Assembly: GCA_965261695.1 (NCBI GenBank)
Contig: OZ253474.1
Location: 3,782,001-3,846,000 of the forward strand
Source: Bin5 sp965261695
GTDB taxonomy: Bacteria > Chloroflexota > Anaerolineae > Caldilineales > Caldilineaceae
Direction of reading: 5' to 3'
Length of the DNA: 64,000 nt
The translations under genes were made by a program, and so were the position numbers. The number at the start of each line of letters is the position of its first letter. The stretch's first letter is position 1. This document shows, one piece after another, positions 35,708-44,120 of this stretch. Below the pieces are notes generated by a model. The model was given only the letters and a program-made list of their open reading frames with translations. It made no database searches and had not been told where the DNA came from.

Positions 35708-36488
35708 TCAGATCATCGGGTATTGGCCGGAGTAGCCCAAATTTCCGCCCAGGATGCCGCGCAGCTCATCATCCCTGACGGTCTTGAGGATGTAGGCGGG
35801 GACTTCGGTGCCGGGCCAGTTGACAAACCAGTTGGGCGTGAAGCCGTAGAACATGGTATAGCGCACGTTTTCGCTCAGGATCGGCACGCCGGCGTGTAGC
35901 AGCGTCTCGGTAAAGTGCAGGACGCTGCCGGGCGGCGCGGTTGACTCGACGATCGGGCACTGCTCCTTAAGTCTCATACGTCCCCTCAAGTCGGTGCAAG
36001 CTGTCCAGAATCATGGTGCCGTCGCCGCCCGGCTTCACATCGGTCAGGCAGGTGATATTGTTGAGGAACACGCAGTTGATCAGGTCCGGGTCGGAGTCGT
36101 GGGCGTAGGTGCCCCATTTGGGCCTCATGCCCCGGCGCCAGCCCATCTTGTCCGGATGGCGCAAGGATTCGGGGTCGGTATGGCGCTGCGGATGAGGGCG
36201 CTTGATGATGGTGTGGCAGGTTTCGTATTTGATCTCGGCGCCCATCAACTGGCGATTGGCCTCAAGCACCTGCGGGATCATTATCCAGTCGCGGAAGAGC
36301 GGGTCCCCGTTCACCATGCAGTCGATGTTGATGATTTCGTCGTCGTCGGTGTGGGCGAGGGGGCGCGTATATCGCGCCTGCCGTTCCAGGGCGGCCTTGT
36401 AGGCTTCGATCTGCTCGGTGCTGAGCACATTTTCCTCGAGCACCCAGCCATGCTCGGCAAAGTGGCGTAACTGTTGGTGGGATAGCAT
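35708..36488 (-). pseudogene. Phytanoyl-CoA dioxygenase-like gene, frameshifted
   Basis: The first 173 codons (MLSHQQLRHFAEHGWVLEEN, INIDCMVNGDPLFRDWIM, LNNITCLTDVKPGGDGTM) end at a TAA at 35967-35969, directly after LDSLHRLEGTYET. The second half, in another frame, starts at LKEQCPIVESTAPPGSVLHF and continues FTETLLHAGVPI, RYTMFYGFTPNWFVNWPG to the stop at 35708. One extra base within 35971-35978 accounts for the break. Both halves are typical of phytanoyl-CoA dioxygenase-like Fe(II)/2-oxoglutarate enzymes. Start ATG 36488 has GGAGAAGAGAG. It could be a decaying gene or a sequencing error. Confidence 0.75.
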
Positions 36489-36520
36489 CTCTCTTCTCCA
36501 GCGGCGCGCAGTCCGACCTG

Positions 36521-37552
36521 TCAGAACCAATGGGGCGCCTGGGGCCGTTTGGTGCGGATCGAGTCGAGCGCGGCGGCGCAGACCGACACGATATGCGCGC
36601 CTCTGCGCGCCGGAATCGGGTTGCTGATCTTGCCGTCGAGCAGGTCCAGAAAATCGACGACCGAGCGCCCCCAGCCATGACCGCCGACCACCGCATCGGC
36701 AGCGGGTTGCTCGATGCTGGTCGGTTCTTCGCCGCGCCGATACAGTTTGCCCTTCCACAGCGTGCCCTCGGTGCCGTAAACGGCCAGAAAGCCGCCGCCC
36801 ATGCCCTCGCCCATGCCATGACCGGAGCAGCCGCTGGTCACGTAGACCTTGCCGACGGCGCCGCTCTCGAACTGGAGGATGGCGATGTAGCAGTCGTCGT
36901 CGGGAAAGACGGGAATGCTGAGCTTGTTGCTGTAGGCGTAGACCTCGGTGACGGGGGACTCGACCGTCCACAGGATCAGGTCGAGAGGATGGCAGCCTCC
37001 GCCCAGCAGGATGTTCTGCGGGTTCTGTTTGTCGATGCGCCAGGGGGTGTGATGCTTGCCCTGGGGCGAGTAGTGGCTCCACATATCGTGGATGTAGTCG
37101 CCCTGCACGAAGAAGATGTCGCCGATGTCGCCGGCTTTGGCCATCTGCGCCATCTCGTGCCAGGGGTGCATGTAGCGCATCGTCTGGTCGGTCATGACGT
37201 GGACGCCGCTCTGCGCTTCGGCATCGAGGATGCGCTGGCAGTCGGCCACCGACGTCGCCAGCGGCTTCTCCGCGAGGGCATGACAGCCCTGCTCCAGCGC
37301 CATGACGGTCTGATCGGCGTGCAGGTGGTCCGGCCCGGCCACGACGACCACGTCGGGCCGGGTCGCGTGCAGGAGTTGGGCGTAATTGGCGCCGGTAGCG
37401 GCCTGCGGGTACAACGCCTTCATTCTATCGAGTTGCGCCTGCTGGGGATCGACGACGCCTGCGATCTCGCCGCGCCCGTCGGCCGCGGCCACCTGGGCCA
37501 CGCTGCGGCCGGCGCTGCCGCCGCCGCTGATAAGAAACCTGTACTTGCTCAT
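36521..37552 (-). CDS. Gfo/Idh/MocA-family oxidoreductase
   Basis: A 343-residue NAD(P)-dependent oxidoreductase. The N-terminal loop is ISGGGSAGRSVAQVAAADG, followed by VVVVAGPDHLHADQTVMALE and the EKP motif as HALAEKPLATSVADCQRIL with the catalytic lysine. C-terminal text includes GGGCHPLDLILWTVESPV and the histidine-rich GHGMGEGMGGGFLAVYG. ATG 37552 with a GAGGAC site is preferred over a TTG at 37576. The stop of the phytanoyl-type gene upstream lies about 20 bases before it, so translation is probably coupled. It shares an operon with the following frameshifted dioxygenase and esterase. Confidence 0.88.
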   Translation of the reverse strand: MSKYRFLISGGGSAGRSVAQVAAADGRGEIAGVVDPQQAQLDRMKALYPQAATGANYAQLLHATRPDVVVVAGPDHLHADQTVMALEQGCHALAEKPLATSVADCQRILDAEAQSGVHVMTDQTMRYMHPWHEMAQMAKAGDIGDIFFVQGDYIHDMWSHYSPQGKHHTPWRIDKQNPQNILLGGGCHPLDLILWTVESPVTEVYAYSNKLSIPVFPDDDCYIAILQFESGAVGKVYVTSGCSGHGMGEGMGGGFLAVYGTEGTLWKGKLYRRGEEPTSIEQPAADAVVGGHGWGRSVVDFLDLLDGKISNPIPARRGAHIVSVCAAALDSIRTKRPQAPHWF

Positions 37553-37572
37553 GTCGTCGTTGTCCTCATTGC

Positions 37573-38391
37573 TCAATCATTCGAAGGGCGTACGGCTTCG
37601 GGATCGAGGAAGGCGACATCGCTTTCGTCATCTTCAAATCGGGTCATTCCGATCTGTTTGATGGCGCTGTCCGCCACCTTTGCGAGCGGCGAGTAGCTGG
37701 GGTGGTGGGCCTCGCGATAGGGGTTATTGCGGGCGGCGTTGTAGCAGCAGATGAGCGACCAGCGCGGCTTGTTCGAGCGGTTCTGGTCCGAGCGATGCAG
37801 GATATTGCAGTGGAAGAAGAGCGCGTCGCCCGGCTCAGCTTCACAGTGGACCAGTTCGAGGCGTTTTTCGGCCTCGGACACGCGTTCCAGGTCGGCGCCG
37901 GCCTGTTCCCCGGTCTCGACGTGGGTGATGCGCCCCATGTGGTGGGAACCTTTTAGCACCTGCATACAGCCGTTTGCGCGCGTGGCCGCGTCAACGGCGA
38001 TCGAGACGCTCGACAGCAGCGGAAAGAGAACGTTGTTGTCGTACCAGTAGCCGTAGTCCTGGTGCCAGGCCCAGGCGCCGCCGACTTCAGGGTCTTTCAG
38101 GATCATCTTGGAGTGGTAGTGGTAGACTTCGCCGCCGAGCAGCTGCTCCATGGCGTTGACGACGCGGTTGCAGCGGGCGTACATGCCGTAGATGCCGTTG
38201 CCGGGCTGGTTCCACAGCGTCAGGCGGACGGTGCCGCCTTCGCCGTCGGCGCGCCCGAACGATTTTTGGTTCATCTGCCGGTCTGCGATCGCGGTACGGC
38301 GCAGCAGTTCGATCTCCTCGGCGTCGAAGAGTGATCTGACGATGAGATAGCCGTTCTCGTGATAGGCCTGGATCTGTTCCTGGGTTAGCAT
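37573..38391 (-). CDS. Phytanoyl-CoA dioxygenase family protein
   Basis: Fe(II)/2-oxoglutarate-dependent oxygenase, 272 residues. The iron triad is visible: His and Asp in GAWAWHQDYGYWYDNNVLFP and the distal His near ALFFHCNILHRSDQNRSNKP, with the 2-oxoglutarate arginine (RSNKPRWSLICCY) after it. The segment VSIAVDAATRANGCMQVLKGSHHMG is typical of the family. ATG 38391 has AAGGGAACA upstream. First gene of the oxidoreductase operon on the minus strand. Substrate unknown. Confidence 0.9.
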   Translation of the reverse strand: MLTQEQIQAYHENGYLIVRSLFDAEEIELLRRTAIADRQMNQKSFGRADGEGGTVRLTLWNQPGNGIYGMYARCNRVVNAMEQLLGGEVYHYHSKMILKDPEVGGAWAWHQDYGYWYDNNVLFPLLSSVSIAVDAATRANGCMQVLKGSHHMGRITHVETGEQAGADLERVSEAEKRLELVHCEAEPGDALFFHCNILHRSDQNRSNKPRWSLICCYNAARNNPYREAHHPSYSPLAKVADSAIKQIGMTRFEDDESDVAFLDPEAVRPSND

Positions 38392-38449
38392 GGTGTGTTC
38401 CCTTTTTCTAATCGTTGCCGGTTGCGTTCCGGCTGCAAACGGGAGACAT

Positions 38450-38965
38450 TCAGGTTGATTGCTGCCTTTCCAGTCCTGGGAAACGCATTTCCATTTCAAT
38501 TGACATAAGCGTTATGTCTTCTATCGTATCCTCTTTGCGGGCAATTTCATTGAATCCCACTTTGCGATAGAACGCTAAGCCCTTTTCGTTCTGCGCCTCT
38601 ACCTCCAGTCGCAGCTTCTGCGCGCCTGGGAAAGCGGCGATGCAGGCATCCAACAGCTTGCCGCCGATGCCGCGGCGTTGATGGGTGGGCCTGACATACA
38701 GCCGTCCAATCGAGACGATCTCATCGCTGCGCTTGCCCGCCGTCACCAGGCCCAGGATGGCGTTGTGTTCGTCTTTGGCAACGGCGAAGAAGACATTTTC
38801 GTTCTCCATCTCGGCGGCCAGCGTTTCCGGCTTATGCCAAACCGAAGTAATTTTCTGGATGACCTCTATGGGCATGAAGGTGCGATAGGTGTCGATCCAG
38901 GTCTCGCTCAGAACCTGCTTGATCTCTTGTGCCTCTTCAATTCTAGCCGGCTGAACGGTTATCAT
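38450..38965 (-). CDS. GNAT-family N-acetyltransferase
   Basis: A 171-residue acetyltransferase. Motif A for acetyl-CoA is IGRLYVRPTHQRRGIGGKLLDA, and the C-terminal strand-helix is AQNEKGLAFYRKVGFNEIARK. N-terminal TVQPARIEEAQEIKQVLSETW matches RimI-like enzymes. ATG 38965 is chosen over a longer frame that continues into an unrelated N-terminus. No strong ribosome site is visible. It is 59 bases from the dioxygenase operon start and on the same strand. Its substrate is unknown. Confidence 0.85.
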   Translation of the reverse strand: MITVQPARIEEAQEIKQVLSETWIDTYRTFMPIEVIQKITSVWHKPETLAAEMENENVFFAVAKDEHNAILGLVTAGKRSDEIVSIGRLYVRPTHQRRGIGGKLLDACIAAFPGAQKLRLEVEAQNEKGLAFYRKVGFNEIARKEDTIEDITLMSIEMEMRFPGLERQQST

Positions 38966-38999
38966 TGGAATCGGAACTGCGTACGTTTCGCAGGTGGGG

Positions 39000-39347
39000 T
39001 CAGTCCTCAGAATTGTGCAGGATTTGTTGGATTTGGGGCAACAAACCGGGCAGCGATTGCTTTGCAATATGCCAGACATTTGCGTAGTCAACGGCAAAGT
39101 AAGCGTGGATAGCAATGTTGCGGAACCCAATCATGCGTCTCCAGGGCACATCCGGATAGCGTGTCCGCAACTCGTCGGGAAGATGACCGGCAGCTTCACC
39201 GATGACTTCCAAGTTTCGGACAACCGCGTCCTGGTATAGTTGTGCTTGTAGGAATGTCTTCTCATCCAAGCCCTGGATGTAACCAGCCACTTTGTCACAA
39301 GCCTCGATTATCTCATAAAGATAGAGGCGGGCATCCCGTTCAGACAA
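39000..39347 (-). CDS. HEPN toxin (HepT/DUF86-like)
   Basis: A 115-residue all-alpha HEPN-domain protein, probable RNase toxin of an MNT/HEPN system. The catalytic R-x4-H pattern is in WRRMIGFRNIAIHAYFAVDY, where RNIAIH gives Arg and His. It begins with a TTG inside the end of the MNT gene (eight-base overlap), so the two are translationally coupled. Antitoxin-like control is by adenylylation of the HEPN protein by the partner in characterised pairs; whether that applies here is inference. Confidence 0.85.
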   Translation of the reverse strand: MSERDARLYLYEIIEACDKVAGYIQGLDEKTFLQAQLYQDAVVRNLEVIGEAAGHLPDELRTRYPDVPWRRMIGFRNIAIHAYFAVDYANVWHIAKQSLPGLLPQIQQILHNSED

Positions 39348-39636
39348 GAATCAGATCCTCTTCAATTATTTGGCGGAGATAGGGTTTTCTGTCAATCGCG
39401 CCTCTGGTCAACACTTCCACCTTCGTTTGCAGCAGTTCTGCCAGATAGTCGCTGAGATCGACAAACTCCCAGCCCAGCGGGGCATTCAACGTGACCAGAA
39501 TGTCCAGGTCGCTGGCATCGGTTTGCTCGCCGCGCGCAAAGGAGCCAAATAGAGCGATCTCCTCCACGTAGTAACGCTCCTTCAACTCAGACCGATGCGC
39601 ACGCAGAATTGTGCGAATTTCGTCTACGCTTTTCAT
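39340..39636 (-). CDS. Minimal nucleotidyltransferase antitoxin (MNT)
   Basis: A 98-residue Pol-beta-like nucleotidyltransferase. The signature IALFGSFARGEQTDASDLDILV supplies the GSxAR-x8-DxD metal site, so it should be catalytically intact. It precedes the HEPN toxin gene and overlaps it by eight bases. In known pairs the enzyme transfers AMP to the HEPN protein and neutralises it. Length is normal for this antitoxin. Confidence 0.87.
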   Translation of the reverse strand: MKSVDEIRTILRAHRSELKERYYVEEIALFGSFARGEQTDASDLDILVTLNAPLGWEFVDLSDYLAELLQTKVEVLTRGAIDRKPYLRQIIEEDLILV

Positions 39637-39716
39637 GATTCGTTATTCGACAAGTTCAACGGTCTGCTCCGTTCTCACAGCGGGTTGAACCGGCTGACAT
39701 GGTTGAATTCTCGCCC

Positions 39717-39986
39717 TCAACCTGTTGGAATGCAAACGCTTTGGTTACAAATGTCGATTTCAGGCGCGTCCAAGTCTGCGGCGAACGTTGCCAGACGCGT
39801 TCGTATCTTTGCCGCCAGATGCTCATCAATCGCCCGCTCACGCAGATCGATGCAACCTGAAGCCAGAAACGTTACGATTAACGGTGTCTCTTCAGCGATT
39901 GCGGGTACCTCTGCCAATTCAATCTTGCCGTCGCGATGGACTCCCTCGACTGAAGCAAGCCTGGCGCTACCTCCTGGAATCGTCAT
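39717..39986 (-). CDS. Small antitoxin-like protein of unknown family
   Basis: An 89-residue protein with the phrase EGVHRDGKIELAEVPAI followed by ETPLIVTFLASG, a pattern shared by small proteins often found beside toxin genes, and then an acidic C-terminus (ATFAADLDAPEIDICNQSV). No toxin gene is adjacent; an acetyltransferase gene ends 19 bases upstream. It may be an orphan antitoxin. ATG 39986 is used, with no strong ribosome site. I do not recognise a named family. Confidence 0.5.
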   Translation of the reverse strand: MTIPGGSARLASVEGVHRDGKIELAEVPAIAEETPLIVTFLASGCIDLRERAIDEHLAAKIRTRLATFAADLDAPEIDICNQSVCIPTG

Positions 39987-40004
39987 GATACAGGCACAGG
40001 CCGA

Positions 40005-40583
40005 CTATGACTGGCTCGCGGGCCACTCTTGCGGGGTGAACGGCCAGTCGAGCTTGGCGCAGACATCGCGCCAGCGGTCCTCCATGTCGGGCAGGTAGAG
40101 GAGGGGAACCCAGCCGAGGCGCAGGTAGATGCTGAGGGCGGGCAGGCGCCAGTCGTCGGTGTTGAGGTAGATGTTTTTGTAGCCGGCTGCGAGCAGGCGG
40201 CGGACGACGGCGGCGCAGACAGCCATGCCGAGGCCCTTGCCGGCGTGTTCGGGATGGCCGGCGACCCAGCCGAGCTCGCCGGCGAAGGGGTGGATGTCCT
40301 GGGGCCTGTGGTTGGCCATGGCGGTGGCGACGATTTTGTCGCTGGCCCGATGCACGATGAGAAACCAGCCGTCGGGCAGGACATGCGCGAGCCACGGGCG
40401 CAGTACCTCTTGATCCCAGTGCGTGAAACCGGCCAGGTCCATGACGTTGTAGAAGCCCTGTTCGTCGCCGGGTTGGTAGGTGCGCAGCGTGTAGCCGATC
40501 GGCACATGCACGGCGGGAGGCGAGTTGAGCAGACTCTCGGGCCAGATCATCTTCAACTGTTCTTTGGTTTTTGCGGCGCTCAT
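40005..40583 (-). CDS. GNAT-family N-acetyltransferase
   Basis: A 192-residue acetyltransferase. The acetyl-CoA pyrophosphate loop is ELGWVAGHPEHAGKGLGMAVCAAVVRRL, and the final strand reads NIYLNTDDWRLPALSIYLRLGWVPL. N-terminal YTLRTYQPGDEQGFYNVMD is typical. It directly follows a Gfo/Idh-permease fusion gene (five-base gap) and could be cotranscribed. Substrate unknown. Confidence 0.85.
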   Translation of the reverse strand: MSAAKTKEQLKMIWPESLLNSPPAVHVPIGYTLRTYQPGDEQGFYNVMDLAGFTHWDQEVLRPWLAHVLPDGWFLIVHRASDKIVATAMANHRPQDIHPFAGELGWVAGHPEHAGKGLGMAVCAAVVRRLLAAGYKNIYLNTDDWRLPALSIYLRLGWVPLLYLPDMEDRWRDVCAKLDWPFTPQEWPASQS

Positions 40584-40588
40584 GCGGA

Positions 40589-41491
40589 CTATCCTTTGAT
40601 TCCGGTGATCACAATCCCCTGCAAGAAGGTGCGCTGGGTGACGAAGAAGAAGATGATCGGCACCAGCGTCGACACGGCCGTCATTGCCATCAAGCAGTGA
40701 ATGTCGACCTCCGTGCGCGCCTTGAAGCGGCCCAGCCCCAACGTGATGGTGAACGGTCTGGGCGAGTTGACGATGCAGTAGAGTCCTGAGACGCGGCCGA
40801 TGACGCCCGAGGTAAACTCGACGTTGAGGAAGAAGTTGTCGTGGATGGGGTAGCCCTCGGTCAGGCCGCCCTTGTTGGCGACGGCGTGGACCCGCTTGAT
40901 GTCGCCGCCGAAGGCGCGGATGACGTCGATGCTATGCACGCAGCCGCCGAACATGAAGTCCTGGGGCATGTGCAGGCGCCAGGGTGTGAACTGGTAAATG
41001 GGGCGCATGTCGTGCAGGTAGAAGCTTTCAAGGGCGATCAGGCGGCCCAGTTCACCTTCGTCGCAGCGCCGCTTGGCAGCGAGGAACTGGCGGTCGAAGC
41101 GCATCGTCTGGCCGACGAGGAACTTGGCGCCGGTCGCGCGCACCAGATCGACGAGGGTGCGGGCGTCCTCGAGCGTGGTGACCATGGGCTTGGTGCAGAC
41201 GACGTGTTTGAGGTGGCGCAGGGCGGCGATGCAGGACTCGGCGTGGAGGGCGTCCGGCGTATAGACGCAGACCACGTCGACATCGTGGCGGGAGACCACG
41301 TCGCGGTAGTCGGTACTCCAGAAAGGGATGTCGAACTGGCGGGCGGCCTGCTCGAGCAGTTTGGGGCGGCGGGCGCAGGCGGCGGTGATGGTGTAGCGCA
41401 GGTCCGGCTCGTCGTCCAGCATCGTCATGGTCGAGGCCATGTTGGCCGGACCCATGCCGATGCTGCCGAGACGGATCGGTGAACCGCTCAT
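40589..41491 (-). CDS. Gfo/Idh oxidoreductase fused in frame to a sugar-permease C-terminus
   Basis: The first ~241 residues are a Gfo/Idh/MocA oxidoreductase (LGSIGMGPANMAST, VVCVYTPDALHAESCIAALR, HVVCTKPMVTTLEDARTLV with TKP instead of EKP, then GCVHSIDVIRAFGGDIKRV). From about residue 242 (base 40768) the sequence becomes the end of a MalG-type ABC permease: FTITLGLGRFK, MAMTAVSTLVPIIFFFVTQR and the final QGIVITGIKG. The oxidoreductase's normal last 80-100 residues are lost. It is most simply a deletion fusion and probably not functional as an enzyme. A second, independent permease relic is at 57137-57474. Confidence 0.8.
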   Translation of the reverse strand: MSGSPIRLGSIGMGPANMASTMTMLDDEPDLRYTITAACARRPKLLEQAARQFDIPFWSTDYRDVVSRHDVDVVCVYTPDALHAESCIAALRHLKHVVCTKPMVTTLEDARTLVDLVRATGAKFLVGQTMRFDRQFLAAKRRCDEGELGRLIALESFYLHDMRPIYQFTPWRLHMPQDFMFGGCVHSIDVIRAFGGDIKRVHAVANKGGLTEGYPIHDNFFLNVEFTSGVIGRVSGLYCIVNSPRPFTITLGLGRFKARTEVDIHCLMAMTAVSTLVPIIFFFVTQRTFLQGIVITGIKG

Positions 41492-41949
41492 CTTTTGCGC
41501 CTCCTCGCGGCGAAAAATCGCACAGCTAGATTGGATGCGGATTCAGTTCGGGGACGGAATCCGCCGCTCTTCGCCTGGTCGCCGGTTGACATTGCGAGGT
41601 CTTTGATTGCAGCCGGTCGCACCCTCGCGCAGTGGGCGGCAATCGATTGAAGAGAAATGGGCAGTGGAGAATTCTATTGGCAAGGCGCGCGTTAACGGCG
41701 GGTCAATGGAACGATTGCCAAAATACACTTAAGGTGCGTCTGCCGCCACCGCCGAACCGGGGTCGACGGGTTTTGCGGCGATTCCTGTGGACAAGACAGG
41801 GCCTAATTTCGCAGAAGAATACTGGAAAGCCGGGCAATTGTCAAACGGGATGGAGGGGGCAGATTGAGTTTTCAGTTCTTAGTAACGGCGGCGACTTGAA
41901 GCTGGGAACCAGAGTGCGTTTTCTTTGAACAGCAGTTTTTGTCTGCGTT
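41492..41949. other. Intergenic region without recognisable gene
   Basis: A 458-base gap. Frames here (for example 41632-41928 on the plus strand) have arginine-rich, unpatterned products and no ribosome site. An AACTGAAAACT-like word (TTTTCAGTTCTTAG near 41870) also occurs near 3070 and 44160. It leads into the 88-bp element at 41950. Confidence 0.6.
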
Positions 41950-42037
41950 GCGTGTTGCGTAAGGGCAGGCGGGACGGACGTGATTCGATTGCGCTATTCG
42001 CCCGAAGGTTCTCGATTTCAAATGGGATTCAGATTAG
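41950..42037 (+). repeat. 88-bp dispersed element, copy 2
   Basis: Same length as the copies at 22848-22935 and 57017-57104; it shares AAGGGCAGGCG, TATTCGCCCGAA, CTCGATTTCAAATGGGATTC and ends GATTAG. It lies just past the terL stop and its last bases include that stop (42034-42036). Position at the 3' side of a terminase module is shared with copy 1. Confidence 0.8.
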
Positions 42038-43509
42038 AAGCGCAAATTTCTGATGTCGTCCAAGTCGCTGTCCCAGTCGCTGCCATAGTTGCCGAGGTCG
42101 GCTACCTTGACTGGGTCGGGAGGCGGGAGGCTGCAGAAGGAGGGCTGAATTCTGCGGCGCGCGGTGAGGGCGTAGCGGAGGGCGTCGTAGGTGTCGTCGC
42201 CGCCCTGTCCCTCTTCGTTCACGTTGGTCTTGAGCACGTCTTCGGGCCGACGCGGGTCGTTCTGCAGGCTGGGCAGACATTCGATAAGGCGGCGGCAGCG
42301 GTCGAAGATGAAGAGTGTGGGTGGGATGCCATTGTCGACGTCGCCGAGGCGGGTGCGGATTTCGTTTGCGCCCTGGATGCGGTCGGTTTGGGCGGGCTCG
42401 AGCCGCAGGCCCTCGTCGTGGTAGCGGTCGGCGATGGTGATTTCGGACCTTTGGGCGAAGACATCGGGGCCGGCCCATATCTCCTCCAGGGGGCCAGCGG
42501 GCACGTTGTTTCTCTCTATCATATTGCGCACGGCGGCGGCGTGCTGTTGGGGCAGCCAGCGGGCCTGGACGTGTTCATCGAGTACGTAGATGTTGTCATC
42601 GTCGTCTTCGACGAGCAGAAGGAGGACGGTCGGGTGGCTGAAGCCGTGATCCATGGCCAACCAGTACCACCATTCCTGCGGCGTCTTGAAAGGTTTGATG
42701 ACGTGTATGTCGTAGCGGAAGTTGTCGAGGAATTGACCGGCTGCGATCTCCCAGTCGCCGTAGCGGTGGGCGCGCAGTTTCCAGCCGGTGTTTTCTTCGA
42801 GTTTGCGGCGGTAGTCTTGGTCGATGGCGACATTGTCGTCGACGGTGGCGGGGATGAAGCGGGTGTCGGATTCCTGCTGCTGGCGATGGGGGTCAACGAA
42901 GTTTTTTTTATACCAGGAGTGGCCGATTCCGCCGGGGTTGGCGGTGGAGTAGATGCGGGGGCGGAAGATGCTGCTGGTGCGGTTGGAGTCGCGCAGGGCG
43001 CGGTACTTGGTTTCGGAGAGGGAGGTGGCTTCCTCGATGAGGATGACATCGTATTCGAGGCCGAGGTACAGGTCGATGTCGTATTCGGTGCGGATGTGAC
43101 CGATGACGATGCGGGAGTCGTTGGGGAAGGTGAGGACAGCGGAGGAGCGGTCGTATTTGTGGTCGGTTTTGCGCAGAAGTTTGCGTCTGAGGTCGTCGAA
43201 CTGTTCGCGGGCCTGTTTGGCGTGTTTGCGGAGGTAGAGGGCTTTGAGGCCGGGTTGGCGCTGGCAGTCGTCGAGGGCGAGCTGGGCGAAGGAGGCGTGG
43301 GATTTGCCGGGGCCGCGTGCGCCGCCGAAGCCGAGCTGGGTGGGGCCGTTGGGGTGGTCGCAGGCGCGGGCGGCGGCGTGGAAGCGCAGTTGCTTGGGGA
43401 AGGGTACGTAGGCGAGGTCATGGAAGCGGGCGAGCTGGTCTTTGGGACAGCCGGCGGCGCGTGCCTCGTGATAGAGGCGGGACAGGTTGTTCGGATTGGC
43501 GTTATTCAT
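42034..43509 (-). CDS. terL: Phage-type terminase large subunit
   Basis: DNA-packaging motor: ATPase that drives DNA into capsids plus nuclease that cuts genome ends. The 491-residue product (from ATG 43509) has Walker A in LGFGGARGPGKSH (60-71), Walker B in YDVILIEEATS (153-162), the coupling motif IYSTANPGG (187-194), and nuclease aspartates in AMDHGF (Asp287), GPDVFAQR (Asp349) and DDTYDALRYAL (Asp442). All are intact. ATG 43509 is used because AAGGAAG lies upstream and it overlaps the terS stop by 8 bases, giving coupling; a longer frame to 43548 is less likely. No portal, capsid, tail or integrase gene is nearby, so it is a lone terminase. Confidence 0.87.
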   Translation of the reverse strand: MNNANPNNLSRLYHEARAAGCPKDQLARFHDLAYVPFPKQLRFHAAARACDHPNGPTQLGFGGARGPGKSHASFAQLALDDCQRQPGLKALYLRKHAKQAREQFDDLRRKLLRKTDHKYDRSSAVLTFPNDSRIVIGHIRTEYDIDLYLGLEYDVILIEEATSLSETKYRALRDSNRTSSIFRPRIYSTANPGGIGHSWYKKNFVDPHRQQQESDTRFIPATVDDNVAIDQDYRRKLEENTGWKLRAHRYGDWEIAAGQFLDNFRYDIHVIKPFKTPQEWWYWLAMDHGFSHPTVLLLLVEDDDDNIYVLDEHVQARWLPQQHAAAVRNMIERNNVPAGPLEEIWAGPDVFAQRSEITIADRYHDEGLRLEPAQTDRIQGANEIRTRLGDVDNGIPPTLFIFDRCRRLIECLPSLQNDPRRPEDVLKTNVNEEGQGGDDTYDALRYALTARRRIQPSFCSLPPPDPVKVADLGNYGSDWDSDLDDIRNLRF

Positions 43510-44035
43510 GGGGGTAAGCTTCCTTAAGGAGTCTTTGATATTCTTCATCTAGCGCTGCGTTCGCGTTTTGGCTGAGATTGTCGTGGTTGGGCGCGTGGTT
43601 CTGCGGCATTTCGCGGCGCTGGAGTTCGATGGCGCAGGCAAAGAAATGGCGCAGGGTGGGGAGCAGGGAGCGGGCTTCCTCTTTGGAGAGGTCTTTCAGG
43701 TCTGCTCTTTCGATGGCGGCGACGGAGTCGTCGAGCAGTTTTTCGATTTGTTGGAGGCGGCGTTGGCGGGCGGCGGCGGCGCTGGCTTGTTCGAGGGCGG
43801 CCTCTTCTTCGCGTTTGTCCTGGTCGTAGGCGAAGGCGCGTTCGGTCCAGCGCCAAAAGGCGGCCTCCTTGTTCAGGGATCCGGGCGGTCTGCTGCTGCC
43901 AATTGCCCATATTTGATAGGCAGCCGTGAGGTTGCGGGATGGGCCGAGCATGAGATAGATATGGAAGCGGGCGTAGCATTCGACGGGTTCGTCCGGCTGC
44001 CGCTCCCAGGGTTTGGGTGATGTCATGTCAGTCAT
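43502..44035 (-). CDS. terS: Terminase small subunit-like protein
   Basis: A 177-residue protein immediately upstream of terL, overlapping it by 8 bases. It begins MTDMTSPKPWERQPDEP followed by ECYARFHIYLMLGPSRNLTAAYQIW, a helix-turn-helix-like start typical of phage proteins placed ahead of terL, then a coiled-coil-like segment (EEEAALEQASAAAARQRRLQQI). ATG 44035 has TTGGAGG 12 bases upstream. Five phased repeats lie 46 bases further upstream. A related, decayed start exists at 22447. In packaging systems terS recognises the pac site; specificity here is unknown. Confidence 0.7.
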   Translation of the reverse strand: MTDMTSPKPWERQPDEPVECYARFHIYLMLGPSRNLTAAYQIWAIGSSRPPGSLNKEAAFWRWTERAFAYDQDKREEEAALEQASAAAARQRRLQQIEKLLDDSVAAIERADLKDLSKEEARSLLPTLRHFFACAIELQRREMPQNHAPNHDNLSQNANAALDEEYQRLLKEAYPHE

Positions 44036-44080
44036 GGTTGTAATGTACCTCCAATGGATTTCTTTTGCCTGCAATTTCGC

Positions 44081-44120
44081 GTTTTTTCGTCATTTTTCGT
44101 CATTTTTCGTCATTCTTCGT
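44081..44120 (-). repeat. Phased 10-bp repeats ahead of terS, module copy 2
   Basis: On the minus strand four units read GACGAAGAAT, GACGAAAAAT, GACGAAAAAT, GACGAAAAAA, each 10 bases apart, preceded by an A8 tract (44130-44137). The core GACNAAA matches copy 1 (22343-22392) in the same orientation relative to terS. A-tracts in phase with the helix should bend the DNA. Candidate binding site for the terS product or a regulator. Confidence 0.75.

Noticed and set aside
39370..39552. Plus-strand small gene opposite the MNT antitoxin
   Set aside because: It is antisense of the nucleotidyltransferase signature and has no ribosome site.
41632..41928. Small arginine-rich protein in the gap before the terminase module
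   Set aside because: No ribosome site, no family resemblance, unpatterned composition.
41980..43527. A 515-codon plus-strand open frame opposite terL
   Set aside because: It is glycine/valine-rich antisense of a GC-rich gene. terL on the other strand has complete motifs and a good ribosome site.
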